Shown: positions 53,771-62,826, counted from the stretch's first letter. The stretch: DNA of 64,000 nucleotides from Bradyrhizobium iriomotense (GCF_018130765.1 NZ_JAFCJZ010000003.1:310001-374000); one strand, 5' to 3'. Numbers and translations: made by a program. The notes: a model not told the origin generated them from the letters alone.

Positions 53771-55300
53771 CTAGTTCAGTCGCTTCTGATTGGCCGTGTC
53801 GCGGTACCAGTCGAACGGCTGCTCGTGCGTCGCGACCATCACGCTCTTGGTGTTGAAATGGTCGTTGAAGCTTTCGGTGCCGCATTCGCGGCCGATGCCG
53901 GAATCGTCGACGCCGCCCCAGGGCGATGCCGGGTCGAGCCGGTGGTGATCGTTGATCCAGACGATCCCGGCCTTAACGGAGGCGGCGACGCGATGGGCGC
54001 GCGCGACGTCGCGGGTGCGGATCGCGGCCGCGAGGCCGAACGGCGAGTCGTTGGCAAGCCGCAGCGCATCGGCCTCGTCCTTGAACGGCGTCACCGAGGT
54101 GAAGGGACCGAACACCTCTTCCTGGAAGATGCGCATGTCGGATCTGACATCGGCGAACACTGTCGGCTCGACGAAATAACCGTTCTCATGGCCCGGCACC
54201 TTCGCGGCAACGCCGCCAGTGACGAGACGCGCGCCGTCGGCGTGACCGTAGCCGGCATAGGCGAGGACGCGATCTCGCTGCCTGGCGGAGATCACGGGAC
54301 CCATCTGGGTGTTCGCATCAAAGGGATCGCCGACGCGGATCGTGCGGGTCTTCGCCTGCAGCTTCTCGACGAATTCGTCATAGATCGAGGCCTGGACGAT
54401 ATGGCGCGAGGCGCAGACGCAGGTCTGGCCGGCGCCGATGAAGGCGCCGAACGCGGCGTAGTTGACGGCGCGGTCGACGTCGAAATCGTCGAACACCATC
54501 ACCGGCGTCTTGCCGCCGAGCTCCATGGTCTGGTGCGCGAACACTTTTGCGGCGGCGCTGCCGGCGATGCGGCCGGCCTCGGTGCCGCCGGTCAGCACCA
54601 GCTTGTCGATGTCGCCATGTTCGGCCAGCATCTTGCCCGCACTCTGGCCGAGGCCGAGCACGATGTTGAAGACGCCAGGCGGAAGGCCCGCTTCGGTGAA
54701 GATTTGCGCCAGCTTCAGCGTCGTCAGCGGCGTGTATTCGGACGGCTTGACCACGGTCACGCAGCCGGTCGCCAGCACCACGGCGAGTGACTTGCACAGG
54801 ATCATCAGGGGATGATTGAACGGCGTGCAATTGGCGACGATGCCGATGGGGGTGCGCAGCGTGTAGTTCAGATACGCGCCTTCGACGGGGATCACGGAGT
54901 CGCGGCGCGACAGGGCGACGCCGGCAAAGTAGCGAAAGAAATCGGGCAGGCGCGAGAGCTGCGCGCGGGTCTCGTTGAGCGGACGGCCGTTGTTGAGCGT
55001 CTCCAGCCGGTAAAGGCTGTCGAGATTGGCCTCGAAGGCATCGGCGAGCCTGTTGACCAGTCGGGCGCGCGCACGCGTATCCAAGCCGCCCCAGGCCTTG
55101 CTTTCGAACGCCGCGCGCGCGCTCTTCATGGCGCGGTCGATGTCTTCGGCGGTCGAGTTGGGGATGCGGGCGATCACGTCGCCGGTGGCGGGATTACGGA
55201 CATCGAGCATTGCGCCGTTCCCGGCCTCGACTTCACGTCCATCGATGAAATTGCCGTGGGTTTCGACGTCGATTGACGTGGGTTTCGACGGAACGTTCAT
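53771..55300 (-). CDS. Aldehyde dehydrogenase family protein
   Basis: 509 residues from ATG 55300, which overlaps the GntR stop (ATGA). Catalytic Cys294 is in GAGQTCVCASR, the general base Glu260 in MELGGKTP, and the NAD motif region is GLGQSAGKML. The end is SFNDHFNTKSVMVATHEQ. It resembles betaine-aldehyde or gamma-aminobutyraldehyde-type enzymes. Function: NAD-dependent oxidation of an aldehyde to an acid. The aldehyde may come from the MFS substrate or the divergent hydrolase. Confidence 0.93.
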   Translation of the reverse strand: MNVPSKPTSIDVETHGNFIDGREVEAGNGAMLDVRNPATGDVIARIPNSTAEDIDRAMKSARAAFESKAWGGLDTRARARLVNRLADAFEANLDSLYRLETLNNGRPLNETRAQLSRLPDFFRYFAGVALSRRDSVIPVEGAYLNYTLRTPIGIVANCTPFNHPLMILCKSLAVVLATGCVTVVKPSEYTPLTTLKLAQIFTEAGLPPGVFNIVLGLGQSAGKMLAEHGDIDKLVLTGGTEAGRIAGSAAAKVFAHQTMELGGKTPVMVFDDFDVDRAVNYAAFGAFIGAGQTCVCASRHIVQASIYDEFVEKLQAKTRTIRVGDPFDANTQMGPVISARQRDRVLAYAGYGHADGARLVTGGVAAKVPGHENGYFVEPTVFADVRSDMRIFQEEVFGPFTSVTPFKDEADALRLANDSPFGLAAAIRTRDVARAHRVAASVKAGIVWINDHHRLDPASPWGGVDDSGIGRECGTESFNDHFNTKSVMVATHEQPFDWYRDTANQKRLN

Positions 55301-55950
55301 GACGACCTCTCTTCCACGATGACGGCGTTGCGCTTGAGCGCCGGCAGAACGCGTTTTTCGGTGGCTCCGATATGGGCCTTGATGATGCGCGCGGCGGTTC
55401 GCGTCTCGCGCTGCTGCATGGCGTCGATCAAAGCGACGTGCTCGGCGACGAGCTTTGCCGGATCGTGGCCCTTCAGATTGGAAATGCTCACGCGGACCAG
55501 CCGGTCGGCCTGGCCGATCAGGTCGCACAGCGCGGTGGCCATGCGGCGATTGCCGGAGGCGTGGGCGAGCGCGCTGTGGAAACCGCGATTGTAGGCGATG
55601 AAGTCCTCGTGGTTGCCGGAGAAGCGGCGGAATTCGTCAAGCGACTTCAAGACGCTGTCGGGCGCGCTCTCGATGGCTTCGGCGACACAGGCCGGCTCCA
55701 GTGCAAGACGGAAGCGCAGGAGGTCGCGGGCGTCCGAGAGCGAGATCGGCGTGACCCGATAGCCCTGGCGCGGCTGCACCGTGACGAGGTGCTCGCGTTG
55801 CAGCCGCAGGAGCGCATCCCGGACCGGTTGCCGGCTCACGTCATAGCGCTCGGCCAGGTCCTGTTCGCGCATTTCATCGCCGGGTGCGAGGCGGCATGCT
55901 AAAATATCAGATCTGAGACGATCGTAGATATTTTCGCGCAAAAGCATCAT
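55297..55950 (-). CDS. GntR family regulator, FadR/FCD type
   Basis: 217 residues. The N-terminal winged helix reads LAERYDVSRQPVRDALLRLQ, then HLVTVQPRQGYRV; the C-terminal FCD domain has FRLALEPACVAEAIES, NRGFHSALAHASGN and a metal-ligand histidine set (H in NRGFH, EHVALIDA, AHIGATE). Such FCD domains bind Zn or Ni and carboxylate effectors. The gene overlaps the dehydrogenase gene and lies divergent from the alpha/beta hydrolase. The dyad at 55972-55991 is the candidate operator. Confidence 0.92.
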   Translation of the reverse strand: MMLLRENIYDRLRSDILACRLAPGDEMREQDLAERYDVSRQPVRDALLRLQREHLVTVQPRQGYRVTPISLSDARDLLRFRLALEPACVAEAIESAPDSVLKSLDEFRRFSGNHEDFIAYNRGFHSALAHASGNRRMATALCDLIGQADRLVRVSISNLKGHDPAKLVAEHVALIDAMQQRETRTAARIIKAHIGATEKRVLPALKRNAVIVEERSS

Positions 55951-55971
55951 ATATTTGGTCTCCTTGGCGTT

Positions 55972-55991
55972 AATATCTCAGTCGTGATATT
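55972..55991. promoter_or_regulatory. Operator candidate between GntR and hydrolase genes
   Basis: AATATCTCAGTCGTGATATT: six-base exact arms AATATC/GATATT around TCAGTCGT, with one further matching pair inside. It lies about 20 bp upstream of the GntR start codon and 100 bp upstream of the hydrolase gene, in the only AT-rich stretch of the region. Confidence 0.45.
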
Positions 55992-56091
55992 TCACGTCAA
56001 GGGCCAAATGCTTGAATTCCCTGACAGTTGATTTATCAGTCGGGGCTCTCAGGGCACGCCAACGACCGCTGAAGTGAGGAAAAGACCGGAC

Positions 56092-56865
56092 ATGGACAGG
56101 CTTCTTGCCAACGGGACCGTCAACGCCGCGCAATCGGGCGAGGGGGCGCCGCTGTTCCTCTTCCACTCGCTGTTGTCGGATCGCGCGAGCTTTGATGCGA
56201 TCGTGCCGGAGCTTGCGACATCGTTTCGCACCATCGTGCCGGAGTTGCCGGGGTTCGGCGGTTCACGCGCGGTGGAGGGTGGCCTTGCAGCGGTCGCGGA
56301 CCGGATGGCAGAGGCTGTGACGGATGCCGCGGGCGGTGCGCCGGCAATCGTGCTCGGCAATGGCTATGGTGGTTTCATCGCTTTGCAGATGGCGATCCGG
56401 CATCCGGCGATTGCCAGCAAGCTCATTCTCGCCGACAGCGGCGCTGCCTTCTCGGAGCCCGGCCGCGAAGCGTTTCGCAATATGGCGAGGGTCTCGCGCG
56501 AAAAGGGGCTGCAGGCCATCACCGACGTCGCGATGCGACGCCTGTTCGCGCCCGAGTTTCAGGAGCGGCACCCCGATCTGATGCGGGACCGTCGTGAAGC
56601 CTTTCTGCGAACGGACCTCGACGTGTTTCGCGCCGCATGCGACGCTTTGGCCGGCCTTGATCTCCGCGCTGAGCTCGCCACGGTGAAGGTTCCGGTGCTC
56701 GTTCTGGTCGGCGAGCACGACGAAGCGACGCCTCCACCGATGTCGCATGAGCTGGCCGCCGGATTGCCGCGTGCCGAACTCAAGATCATTCCGGGTTGCG
56801 CACATGTGCCGCAGCTTCAGGCGCCGTGGCAGTTTCTCGAAGCGCTCGAGGGCTTCCTGACCTGA
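56092..56865 (+). CDS. Alpha/beta hydrolase-fold protein lacking the nucleophile serine
   Basis: 257 residues from ATG 56092; GAGG lies upstream. The fold is clear: the oxyanion strand FLFHSLLSD, the strand-5 elbow VLGNGYGGFIALQMAIRHP, the acid Asp210 in VGEHDEATPPP and His238 in PGCAHVPQLQAP. The usual elbow GxSxG is GNGYGG here, so the nucleophile position 91 is Gly. Esterase activity by the normal mechanism is not expected. It is divergent from the GntR-ALDH-MFS unit and probably co-regulated with it. It may still act in non-covalent reactions such as C-C bond cleavage or lyase chemistry. Confidence 0.85.
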   Translation: MDRLLANGTVNAAQSGEGAPLFLFHSLLSDRASFDAIVPELATSFRTIVPELPGFGGSRAVEGGLAAVADRMAEAVTDAAGGAPAIVLGNGYGGFIALQMAIRHPAIASKLILADSGAAFSEPGREAFRNMARVSREKGLQAITDVAMRRLFAPEFQERHPDLMRDRREAFLRTDLDVFRAACDALAGLDLRAELATVKVPVLVLVGEHDEATPPPMSHELAAGLPRAELKIIPGCAHVPQLQAPWQFLEALEGFLT

Positions 56866-57264
56866 TCGGCGCCTAGCGCCTCGTGGCGAAGCGAAGCGCA
56901 TTGCATTCGTAGCGGCGATGGCTTCCGAGCGGTTAACGGCAGCGGCGCGATGACGTATTCACAATCGGCGATCATGCAGCCGAGCGCCTGTTTTGCCCGA
57001 CGTGTCAAGCGCCCGTGCTCGCGCCATGCCACGCGAAATTCCTCTATGATTTGTACTGTGCATGGGGTTGTTCTCGCATTTTTTGTTTGAAGGTTCCCCG
57101 GGGCGGAACGTCGGCCATCAACGTCGGTATCGATACGGCCACCTCTAAGAGTTTCTACACACAGTTCTGGCACGTTCCGCGCGTCAATATCCGCAACCTG
57201 CATCGTCGCCTCTCATTGCGCGCACGAAAAGACAGGGCCCGCGGGGATCGAGGGGGCGTAAGCC
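56866..57264. other. Intergenic region between hydrolase and exporter genes
   Basis: About 400 bp. A minus-strand frame spans 56817-57203 but overlaps the hydrolase end, lacks a good ribosome-binding site and matches no family I know, so I do not call it. A short dyad GTTCC/GGAAC sits at 57093-57109. No RNA gene is visible. The stretch must contain the exporter promoter. Confidence 0.4.
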
Positions 57265-58482
57265 ATGACTGCACTTGCTTCGGACGTCGGTCGCGCGAGG
57301 GGGGGGATCGTGCCGATCCTGTTGTGCGTCGTGCCATTCAGCCAGATTCCGCTCGACGCCTACACGCCCGGCCTGCCGCAGATGGTGGTGGATCTCGCAA
57401 CCGACTCTGCCTCGATGCAGAACACCGTCACCGCCTACATGCTCGGCATGAGTCTGGCGCTGGTGCCTGTTGGAATCGCCTCCGATACGCTCGGTCGCCG
57501 CAACGTCCTGCTCGCGGGGCTGTCGGTGCTAATCGCGATGAGCATCGCCTGCGCGCTCGCTACCAGCGCCTCGCTGCTGCTCGCGCTGCGCTTCCTGCAG
57601 GGCATCGGCGGCTGTACCTGTCTCGTCGTCGCCTATGCGGTGGCCGCCGATTGCTTCCGCGGCCGTGAGCTCACCGCGATCTCCGGTCTGCTGGGTGCCG
57701 CCTGGGGGCTTGCGCCCGTGCTTGCACCTGCAGCTGGCGGCTTCATTGTCGAGCTGACCTCGTGGCGTGGCGTCTTCGTCGTCATCGCCATCGCCGCTGC
57801 GATCGTCGCCACCATCGTCGTATTTCTTCTGCCTGAAACATTGCCGGCCGAGCGGCGGGCGCCGTTCGATCCGCGTCGTACCGCCGGCATTCTTCGCGAC
57901 GCGCTTGTCCGCCCGGGCTTCCTGGCTTTCGTGCTGGTGTTTGCCGCGGCGGCCAGCGCGCAGCTGGCGTTCGGCGTGGTCGCCCCGTTCTTCTACCAGA
58001 CCGGCCTCGGTTATTCCGCGGCCATCTACGGCCTCGTTGCGCTTGGCCTTGGCGGCGTCAATCTCGCCGGCGAGCTCGGCTGCGCGCATTTCGCGCGCTT
58101 CATGCCGGCCCGCGTGTTGGGCTTCGGTGCCTTCGCGCTGTTTCTTGCCGGTGCGGTGGTCCTGACCGTAACAGGCATGACCGTCGGTCTCGATTTCATG
58201 TCGATCACGATCGGCGGCGCGCTGGTGCTCGCCGGCTGCGGCGTGCTGTGCCCGATGATGTACGGCATGGCGCTCGGCCTGTTCGGGCGCGACCACGGCC
58301 TGATCGGCGGCCTCATTAGCGCGCTCTGCTATCTCGCCGTCAGCGGCGCCATGGCGATCGCGGCGGTGCTGCCCGAGGCGACGCAGGCGCCGATCGGATG
58401 GCTCTATCTCGGCCTCTGCGCCGTCGCGGGCACGCTGCTTGCGATCTCGCTGCCCTCGGCGCGGCAGGCCACACAGCCTTAA
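57265..58482 (+). CDS. Bcr/CflA-type MFS multidrug exporter
   Basis: 405 residues, 12 helices. The start LLCVVPFSQIPLDAYTPGLP and the TM2-3 loop GIASDTLGRRNVLLAGLS are the DHA1 Bcr/CflA pattern, with LRFLQGIGGCTCLVVAYAVA as the antiporter motif of TM5. It is followed 15 bp later by the guanine deaminase gene, so the two may be co-transcribed. The substrate could be a purine or another toxic metabolite; the linkage to guaD hints at a nucleobase. Confidence 0.88.
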   Translation: MTALASDVGRARGGIVPILLCVVPFSQIPLDAYTPGLPQMVVDLATDSASMQNTVTAYMLGMSLALVPVGIASDTLGRRNVLLAGLSVLIAMSIACALATSASLLLALRFLQGIGGCTCLVVAYAVAADCFRGRELTAISGLLGAAWGLAPVLAPAAGGFIVELTSWRGVFVVIAIAAAIVATIVVFLLPETLPAERRAPFDPRRTAGILRDALVRPGFLAFVLVFAAAASAQLAFGVVAPFFYQTGLGYSAAIYGLVALGLGGVNLAGELGCAHFARFMPARVLGFGAFALFLAGAVVLTVTGMTVGLDFMSITIGGALVLAGCGVLCPMMYGMALGLFGRDHGLIGGLISALCYLAVSGAMAIAAVLPEATQAPIGWLYLGLCAVAGTLLAISLPSARQATQP

Positions 58483-58497
58483 GGAAGGAACCAGATC

Positions 58498-59895
58498 ATG
58501 GCCACTGTTGGTATTCGCGGCACATTCTTCGACTTCGTCGACGATCCCTGGAAGCATATCGGCAACGAGCAGGCCGCCGCGCGCTTTCACCAGGACGGCC
58601 TCATGGTCGTGACGGACGGCGTGATCAAGGCGTTCGGCCCTTATGACAAGATCGCCGCCGCCCATCCGGGCGTCGAGATCACCCATATCAAGGACCGCAT
58701 CATCGTCCCCGGCTTCATCGACGGCCACATCCATCTGCCACAGACCCGCGTGTTAGGTGCCTATGGCGAGCAGCTCCTGCCGTGGCTGCAGAAGTGGGTC
58801 TATCCGGAAGAGCTCAAATACCGGGATCGCAACTATGCGCGCGAGGGCGTCAAGCGTTTCCTCGACGCGCTGCTCGCCTCCGGCACCACCACCTGCCAGG
58901 CCTTCACGAGCTCCTCGCCGGTCTCGACTGAAGAGCTGTTCGAGGAAGCGAGCAGGCGCAACATGCGCGTGATCGCGGGCCTCACCGGCATCGATCGCAA
59001 CGCGCCAGCCGATTTCATCGATACCCCGGAGAATTTCTATCGCGACAGCAAGCGGCTGATCGCGCAGTACCACAACAAGGGCCGCAACCTCTACGCCATC
59101 ACGCCGCGCTTCGCCTTCGGTGCCTCGCCGGAGCTGCTAAGAGCGTGTCAGCGCCTCAAGCACGAGCATCCGGATTGCTGGGTCAACACCCACATCTCCG
59201 AGAACCCTGCCGAATGCAGCGGCGTGCTGGTCGAGCATCCGGACTGCCAGGACTATCTCGGCGTCTACGAGAAGTTCGACCTGGTGGGGCCGAAGTTCTC
59301 CGGTGGCCACGGCGTCTATCTCTCGAACAACGAATTCCGTCGCATGTCGAAGAAGGGCGCGGCAGTGGTATTCTGCCCGTGCTCCAACCTGTTCCTCGGC
59401 AGCGGCCTGTTCCGCCTCGGCCGCGCCACCGATCCGGAGCACCGCGTGAAGATGTCGTTCGGCACCGACGTCGGCGGCGGCAACCGCTTCTCGATGATCT
59501 CCGTGCTCGATGACGCGTACAAGGTCGGCATGTGCAACAACACGCTGCTCGACGGCAGCATCGATCCGACCCGCAAGGACCTTGCGGAAGCCGAACGCAA
59601 CAAGCTCTCGCCCTATCGCGGCTTCTGGTCGATCACGCTCGGCGGCGCCGAAGGCCTCTACATCGACGACAAGCTCGGCAATTTCGAGCCGGGCAAGGAG
59701 GCTGATTTCGTCGCTCTCGATCCGAACGGCGGGCAGATCGCGCAGGCCTGGCACCAGTCGCTGATCGCCGACGGCGCCGGTCCGCGCACGATGGACGAGG
59801 TCGCGAGCATGCTGTTCGCCGTCATGATGGTCGGCGACGACCGCTGCGTCGACGAGACCTGGGTGATGGGCAAACGTCTCTACAAGAAGAGCTGA
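58498..59895 (+). CDS. guaD: Guanine deaminase
   Basis: 465 residues of the ATZ/TRZ amidohydrolase family. Metal ligands lie in PGFIDGHIHLPQTRVLGAYG, INTHISENPAE-like VNTHISENPAE, GGHGVYLSNNE and the Asp of SFGTDVGGGNRFSMI. These blocks match guanine deaminases through their length. Reaction: guanine to xanthine and ammonia. It starts 15 bp after the exporter and ends 11 bp before the ABM-domain gene. Residues are intact, unlike the other deaminase-like protein encoded at 18742-19983. Confidence 0.94.
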   Translation: MATVGIRGTFFDFVDDPWKHIGNEQAAARFHQDGLMVVTDGVIKAFGPYDKIAAAHPGVEITHIKDRIIVPGFIDGHIHLPQTRVLGAYGEQLLPWLQKWVYPEELKYRDRNYAREGVKRFLDALLASGTTTCQAFTSSSPVSTEELFEEASRRNMRVIAGLTGIDRNAPADFIDTPENFYRDSKRLIAQYHNKGRNLYAITPRFAFGASPELLRACQRLKHEHPDCWVNTHISENPAECSGVLVEHPDCQDYLGVYEKFDLVGPKFSGGHGVYLSNNEFRRMSKKGAAVVFCPCSNLFLGSGLFRLGRATDPEHRVKMSFGTDVGGGNRFSMISVLDDAYKVGMCNNTLLDGSIDPTRKDLAEAERNKLSPYRGFWSITLGGAEGLYIDDKLGNFEPGKEADFVALDPNGGQIAQAWHQSLIADGAGPRTMDEVASMLFAVMMVGDDRCVDETWVMGKRLYKKS

Positions 59896-59906
59896 AGCGA
59901 TCGCTC

Positions 59907-60890
59907 ATGAGCGCATCTCCTGACACAGCCGGCCAGCCGGTCGCCCTCGTCATCCAGCGCCGCATCGCCGACGACGGCTTTGCCGCGTTCGCGCGCTGGA
60001 ACGGCGAGGTCGGCGAGGTGCTCAAGACTTGGCCCGGCTTCCTCAGCCAGGAGGTGGTGCCACCGCAGCCGCCGGCGCATGTGGACTGGGTGACAATCGT
60101 GCGTTTCGCGAGCCCGGCCGCAGCGCGGGCCTGGCTCCAGAGCGAGGTGCGGGTGAAGCTGATTGCGGACGTGCAACGCTTCTTTGTTGGCTCGGAGGAC
60201 GTTCACATCCTGCCCGATACCGGCGTTCAGCGCGACAGCGCGGTGTCCGCCGTCATCTCGTTCAAGGTGCCAGCCGGATTGGAGGACGCGTTCCTCACTT
60301 GGCAGCAGCGCATCCAGGCGGCGGAAGCCGAGTTCAAGGGGTTTCTGCGCCACAAGATCGAGCGGCCGATTCCCGGCCTGCATGACGAATGGATCATCAT
60401 CCTGTCGTTCGACAGCGATGCGAACCTCAATGCCTGGCTCGACTCGCCCCTGCGGCAGACGCTGCTGAAGGAGGGCGCGCGCTTCAACGCCGGCATGAAC
60501 GTGAAGCGGGCGAGCTACGGCTTCAATTTCTGGTTCCCGGCCGGCAAGACCCAGGCGCCGGAGCAGGGGCCCGCGTTGATCTGGAAGAGCAATCTCATCG
60601 TCCTGCTGGTGCTCTATCCCGTGGTGTACCTCTGGGGTTATTTCATCAGCAGACCGCTGATCGACAGCCACGGCGTGCCTGTCTGGCTGTCGCTCTTCGT
60701 CGGCAATCTCGTCAGCACCCAGCTGCTCGGCTGGTGGCTCGTGCCCGCCGCCTTCAGGGCGCTCGACTGGTGGGTGGCGCCGAAGGCGGCGATCAGTCGC
60801 CAGATCGCGGGCTACGTGCTGCTTGCCGCGCTCTACGCTGCGTCGATGGGCCTGTACGCGCTGCTGCTCGCGTGGCATTGGGGACGGTGA
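59907..60890 (+). CDS. Two ABM domains fused to a membrane domain
   Basis: 327 residues. Two antibiotic-biosynthesis-monooxygenase (ABM, ferredoxin-like) domains occupy about residues 10-95 (RRIADDGFAAFARWNGEVGE) and 110-205 (SFKVPAGLEDAFLTWQQRIQ), each with the PGF and E-W pattern. Residues about 225-325 hold three membrane helices (SNLIVLLVLYPVVYLWGYFI; VWLSLFVGNLVSTQLLGWWL; IAGYVLLAALYAASMGLYAL). Soluble ABM proteins oxidise quinols or degrade haem, and the membrane part may hold a lipid quinol. The gene is tightly packed with guaD. Confidence 0.85.
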   Translation: MSASPDTAGQPVALVIQRRIADDGFAAFARWNGEVGEVLKTWPGFLSQEVVPPQPPAHVDWVTIVRFASPAAARAWLQSEVRVKLIADVQRFFVGSEDVHILPDTGVQRDSAVSAVISFKVPAGLEDAFLTWQQRIQAAEAEFKGFLRHKIERPIPGLHDEWIIILSFDSDANLNAWLDSPLRQTLLKEGARFNAGMNVKRASYGFNFWFPAGKTQAPEQGPALIWKSNLIVLLVLYPVVYLWGYFISRPLIDSHGVPVWLSLFVGNLVSTQLLGWWLVPAAFRALDWWVAPKAAISRQIAGYVLLAALYAASMGLYALLLAWHWGR

Positions 60891-60942
60891 GACCGTCCAC
60901 CGTGCTGTCGCGGAGAAGGGCGGTCGCTGGACATCGACGACC

Positions 60943-61845
60943 ATGTTCGCCCTGACATTTCTCGGGACCTCGGCAAGCGTTCCTTCGGCGGAGCGCAACC
61001 ATCCGGCTCTTCTGGTGGAGGCCGCGGGCCAGCGCATCCTGGTCGATTGCGGCGAGGGCACGCAGCGGCAGCTGCTGCGCAGTGGCGCCGGCTTCCGGCG
61101 GCTCGACCGCATCCTGCTGACGCACGCGCATCTCGATCACGTGCTCGGCATCCCCGGCCTGTTCTCGACACTGGGTTTGCGACAAACCTTCGAGGTGATG
61201 ACCATTCACGGCGGTGAGGGCACTCTCGACCTCGTCATCCGCATGCTTGCGGGCCTGTGGGGTGCGGGCAGGGCACCGATCCCTGTGGAGTTCGCTGCCC
61301 TGAGCCTAGGGCAGGTCATCGACGTCGGCGACTTCACCATCGACTGCTTTCCGGTCCGCCATCGCGACACCGACAGTTTTGGCTTCGTCTTCAAGAGTCC
61401 CGCTCGCCGCCATCTTCAGTCCGATCGCCTCGCTGCGCTCGGTGTCCCCGATGGTCCCTTGCGCGGCGAGCTGGCCGCCGGCCGGCCAATCGTGGTCGAT
61501 GGCCGAGCGATTGACCCGGAGGATGTCCTGGGGCCGCCGAGCGGCGGCAAAAAGCTCGTCGTGATCGGCGACACCGAGACAACGGATGGACTTTCCAGGC
61601 ATGTTGCCGACGCCGACATGCTGGTGATCGAGGCGACGTTCCTCGATCGCGACGCGCCGACTGCGCGAAACTACGGCCATCTCACCGCGGCAGAGGCGGC
61701 GTCCTTTGCCGCCGCGAACAACGTCGGTCAGCTCGTGCTGACCCACATGTCAGGGCGCTACGAAGACGAGGAGATCCTGACTGAAGCGGCAAGGATCTTT
61801 CCGAACAGCCGGATCGCCGCCGACTTCGACCATGTGATCATCTAG
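60943..61845 (+). CDS. rnz: Ribonuclease Z (metallo-beta-lactamase fold)
   Basis: 300 residues from ATG 60943. The short bacterial RNase Z layout is present: MFALTFLGTSASVPSAERNH, the zinc motif THAHLDHVLGIPG (His61, His63, Asp65, His66), FPVRHRDTDSFGFVF, the Asp in IGDTETT and the His in LTHMSGRYED. The flexible exosite arm falls around residues 140-200. It cleaves tRNA precursors at the 3' end, or acts as a related MBL nuclease. It begins 52 bp after the ABM gene and converges on the IclR gene. Confidence 0.87.
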   Translation: MFALTFLGTSASVPSAERNHPALLVEAAGQRILVDCGEGTQRQLLRSGAGFRRLDRILLTHAHLDHVLGIPGLFSTLGLRQTFEVMTIHGGEGTLDLVIRMLAGLWGAGRAPIPVEFAALSLGQVIDVGDFTIDCFPVRHRDTDSFGFVFKSPARRHLQSDRLAALGVPDGPLRGELAAGRPIVVDGRAIDPEDVLGPPSGGKKLVVIGDTETTDGLSRHVADADMLVIEATFLDRDAPTARNYGHLTAAEAASFAAANNVGQLVLTHMSGRYEDEEILTEAARIFPNSRIAADFDHVII

Positions 61846-61860
61846 TCGCCGCGACCGTGT

Positions 61861-62724
61861 TCAGCTCGACAATCCCGACTTGATCGCGAGATCCTGTGCC
61901 TGGTTCGTCACCTGCACCAGCCGCGGCAGCGCCTGGTCGCGAAAGGCCGGCATGTCCATCCGCATCGCATCGACGGTGACGCTCAATCCGGCGATCACCA
62001 GACCCTGCGCATCGAAGATCGGCGTTGCCAGCGTGCGCAGGCCGTAGGCGTTCTCTCCGTCGGAGACGGCATGGCCTTTCTTCTTCACCTGATCGAGCCG
62101 GGAGAGCAGGGCATCGAGGTCGGTGAGCGTCCGCTCCGAGAGTTTGACGCGCGGCCGTGACTCCAATCGCGCGATCTGCTCGTCGCGGGCCAGATGCGCC
62201 AGCATGACGTGGCCGAGCGCGGCGCTGTAGGCGGGGATGCGCGTGCCCGGCCGACGGTCCACCTTGTGGCGGTCGAGACCGGTGCCGATGCGCGCGAGAT
62301 AGACCACGTCGCCGCCGTCGAGGATGCCGAGCGAGGCCGCATCGCCCACCGCAGGCACGAGCTCGCGCAGCAGCGGCTCGACGATGGTCCGCAAGGATCC
62401 GTGCGACAGCACGGTATAGCCAAGATCGAGACAGGCGACGCCGAGGCGGAACCGGCGGCTCTGCGGAACCGCCTGGAGGTATCCGAGCTCGCACAGGGTC
62501 TGGATCAGCCGGAACGCGGTGCCGCGATCGAGATCGGCGCGTGCGGCAATCTCACTCAGGGTGAGCTCGAAGCCCTCGCTGGTGAAACTCTTGAGCACGG
62601 CAAACGCCTTGCCGACGGAAGCGACGTAATTCTTTGGATTTTTCGGTGTCGCTTCAGGCTTGCGTTTTGTGGTCTTGCTCTCAGCCTTGCTCTCAGTCTT
62701 GGCCATGCCCGAATGCCCCGCCAT
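61861..62724 (-). CDS. IclR family transcriptional regulator
   Basis: 287 residues from ATG 62724; an internal ATG at 62706 is an alternative. A long Lys-rich N-terminal tail (about 35 residues) precedes the winged helix LSEIAARADLDRGTAFRLIQ and the IclR effector domain (SLGILDGGDVVYLARI, then DRRPGTRIPAYSAALGHVML and GLRTLATPIFDAQGLVIAGL). It is divergent from the DHDPS-family gene across the dyad at 62784-62800, and probably represses or activates it. Confidence 0.92.
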   Translation of the reverse strand: MAGHSGMAKTESKAESKTTKRKPEATPKNPKNYVASVGKAFAVLKSFTSEGFELTLSEIAARADLDRGTAFRLIQTLCELGYLQAVPQSRRFRLGVACLDLGYTVLSHGSLRTIVEPLLRELVPAVGDAASLGILDGGDVVYLARIGTGLDRHKVDRRPGTRIPAYSAALGHVMLAHLARDEQIARLESRPRVKLSERTLTDLDALLSRLDQVKKKGHAVSDGENAYGLRTLATPIFDAQGLVIAGLSVTVDAMRMDMPAFRDQALPRLVQVTNQAQDLAIKSGLSS

Positions 62725-62783
62725 GACTGCCGCCCTTGACGCGGCGGCAGCCTGCTCTTACCAACGGGACAGATCATAACAAA

Positions 62784-62800
62784 TGTTCGCATTCCGAACA
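62784..62800. promoter_or_regulatory. IclR-type operator TGTTCG-CATTC-CGAACA
   Basis: Six-base exact arms around five bases lie 60 bp upstream of the IclR start codon and 27 bp upstream of the DHDPS-family start. IclR-family sites often have this GTTCG...CGAAC form. Confidence 0.65.
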
Positions 62801-62826
62801 ATATCGAATTGACGATCGGAGGAAGT

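Noticed and set aside
55901..55934. AAAATATC...GATATTTT inverted arms inside the GntR gene
   Set aside because: The 18-base spacer is too long for a simple dimer site and the bases are coding. The dyad at 55972-55991 is the better operator candidate.
57093..57109. GTTCC/GGAAC dyad considered as an EcfG promoter
   Set aside because: Neither strand has a CGTT-like -10 box at 16-17 bp from the GGAAC.
56817..57203. A 128-codon minus-strand frame in the hydrolase-exporter gap
   Set aside because: It overlaps the hydrolase end, has no ribosome-binding site and no family match. Codon use is unconvincing, so I left it uncalled, though it could be a decayed gene.
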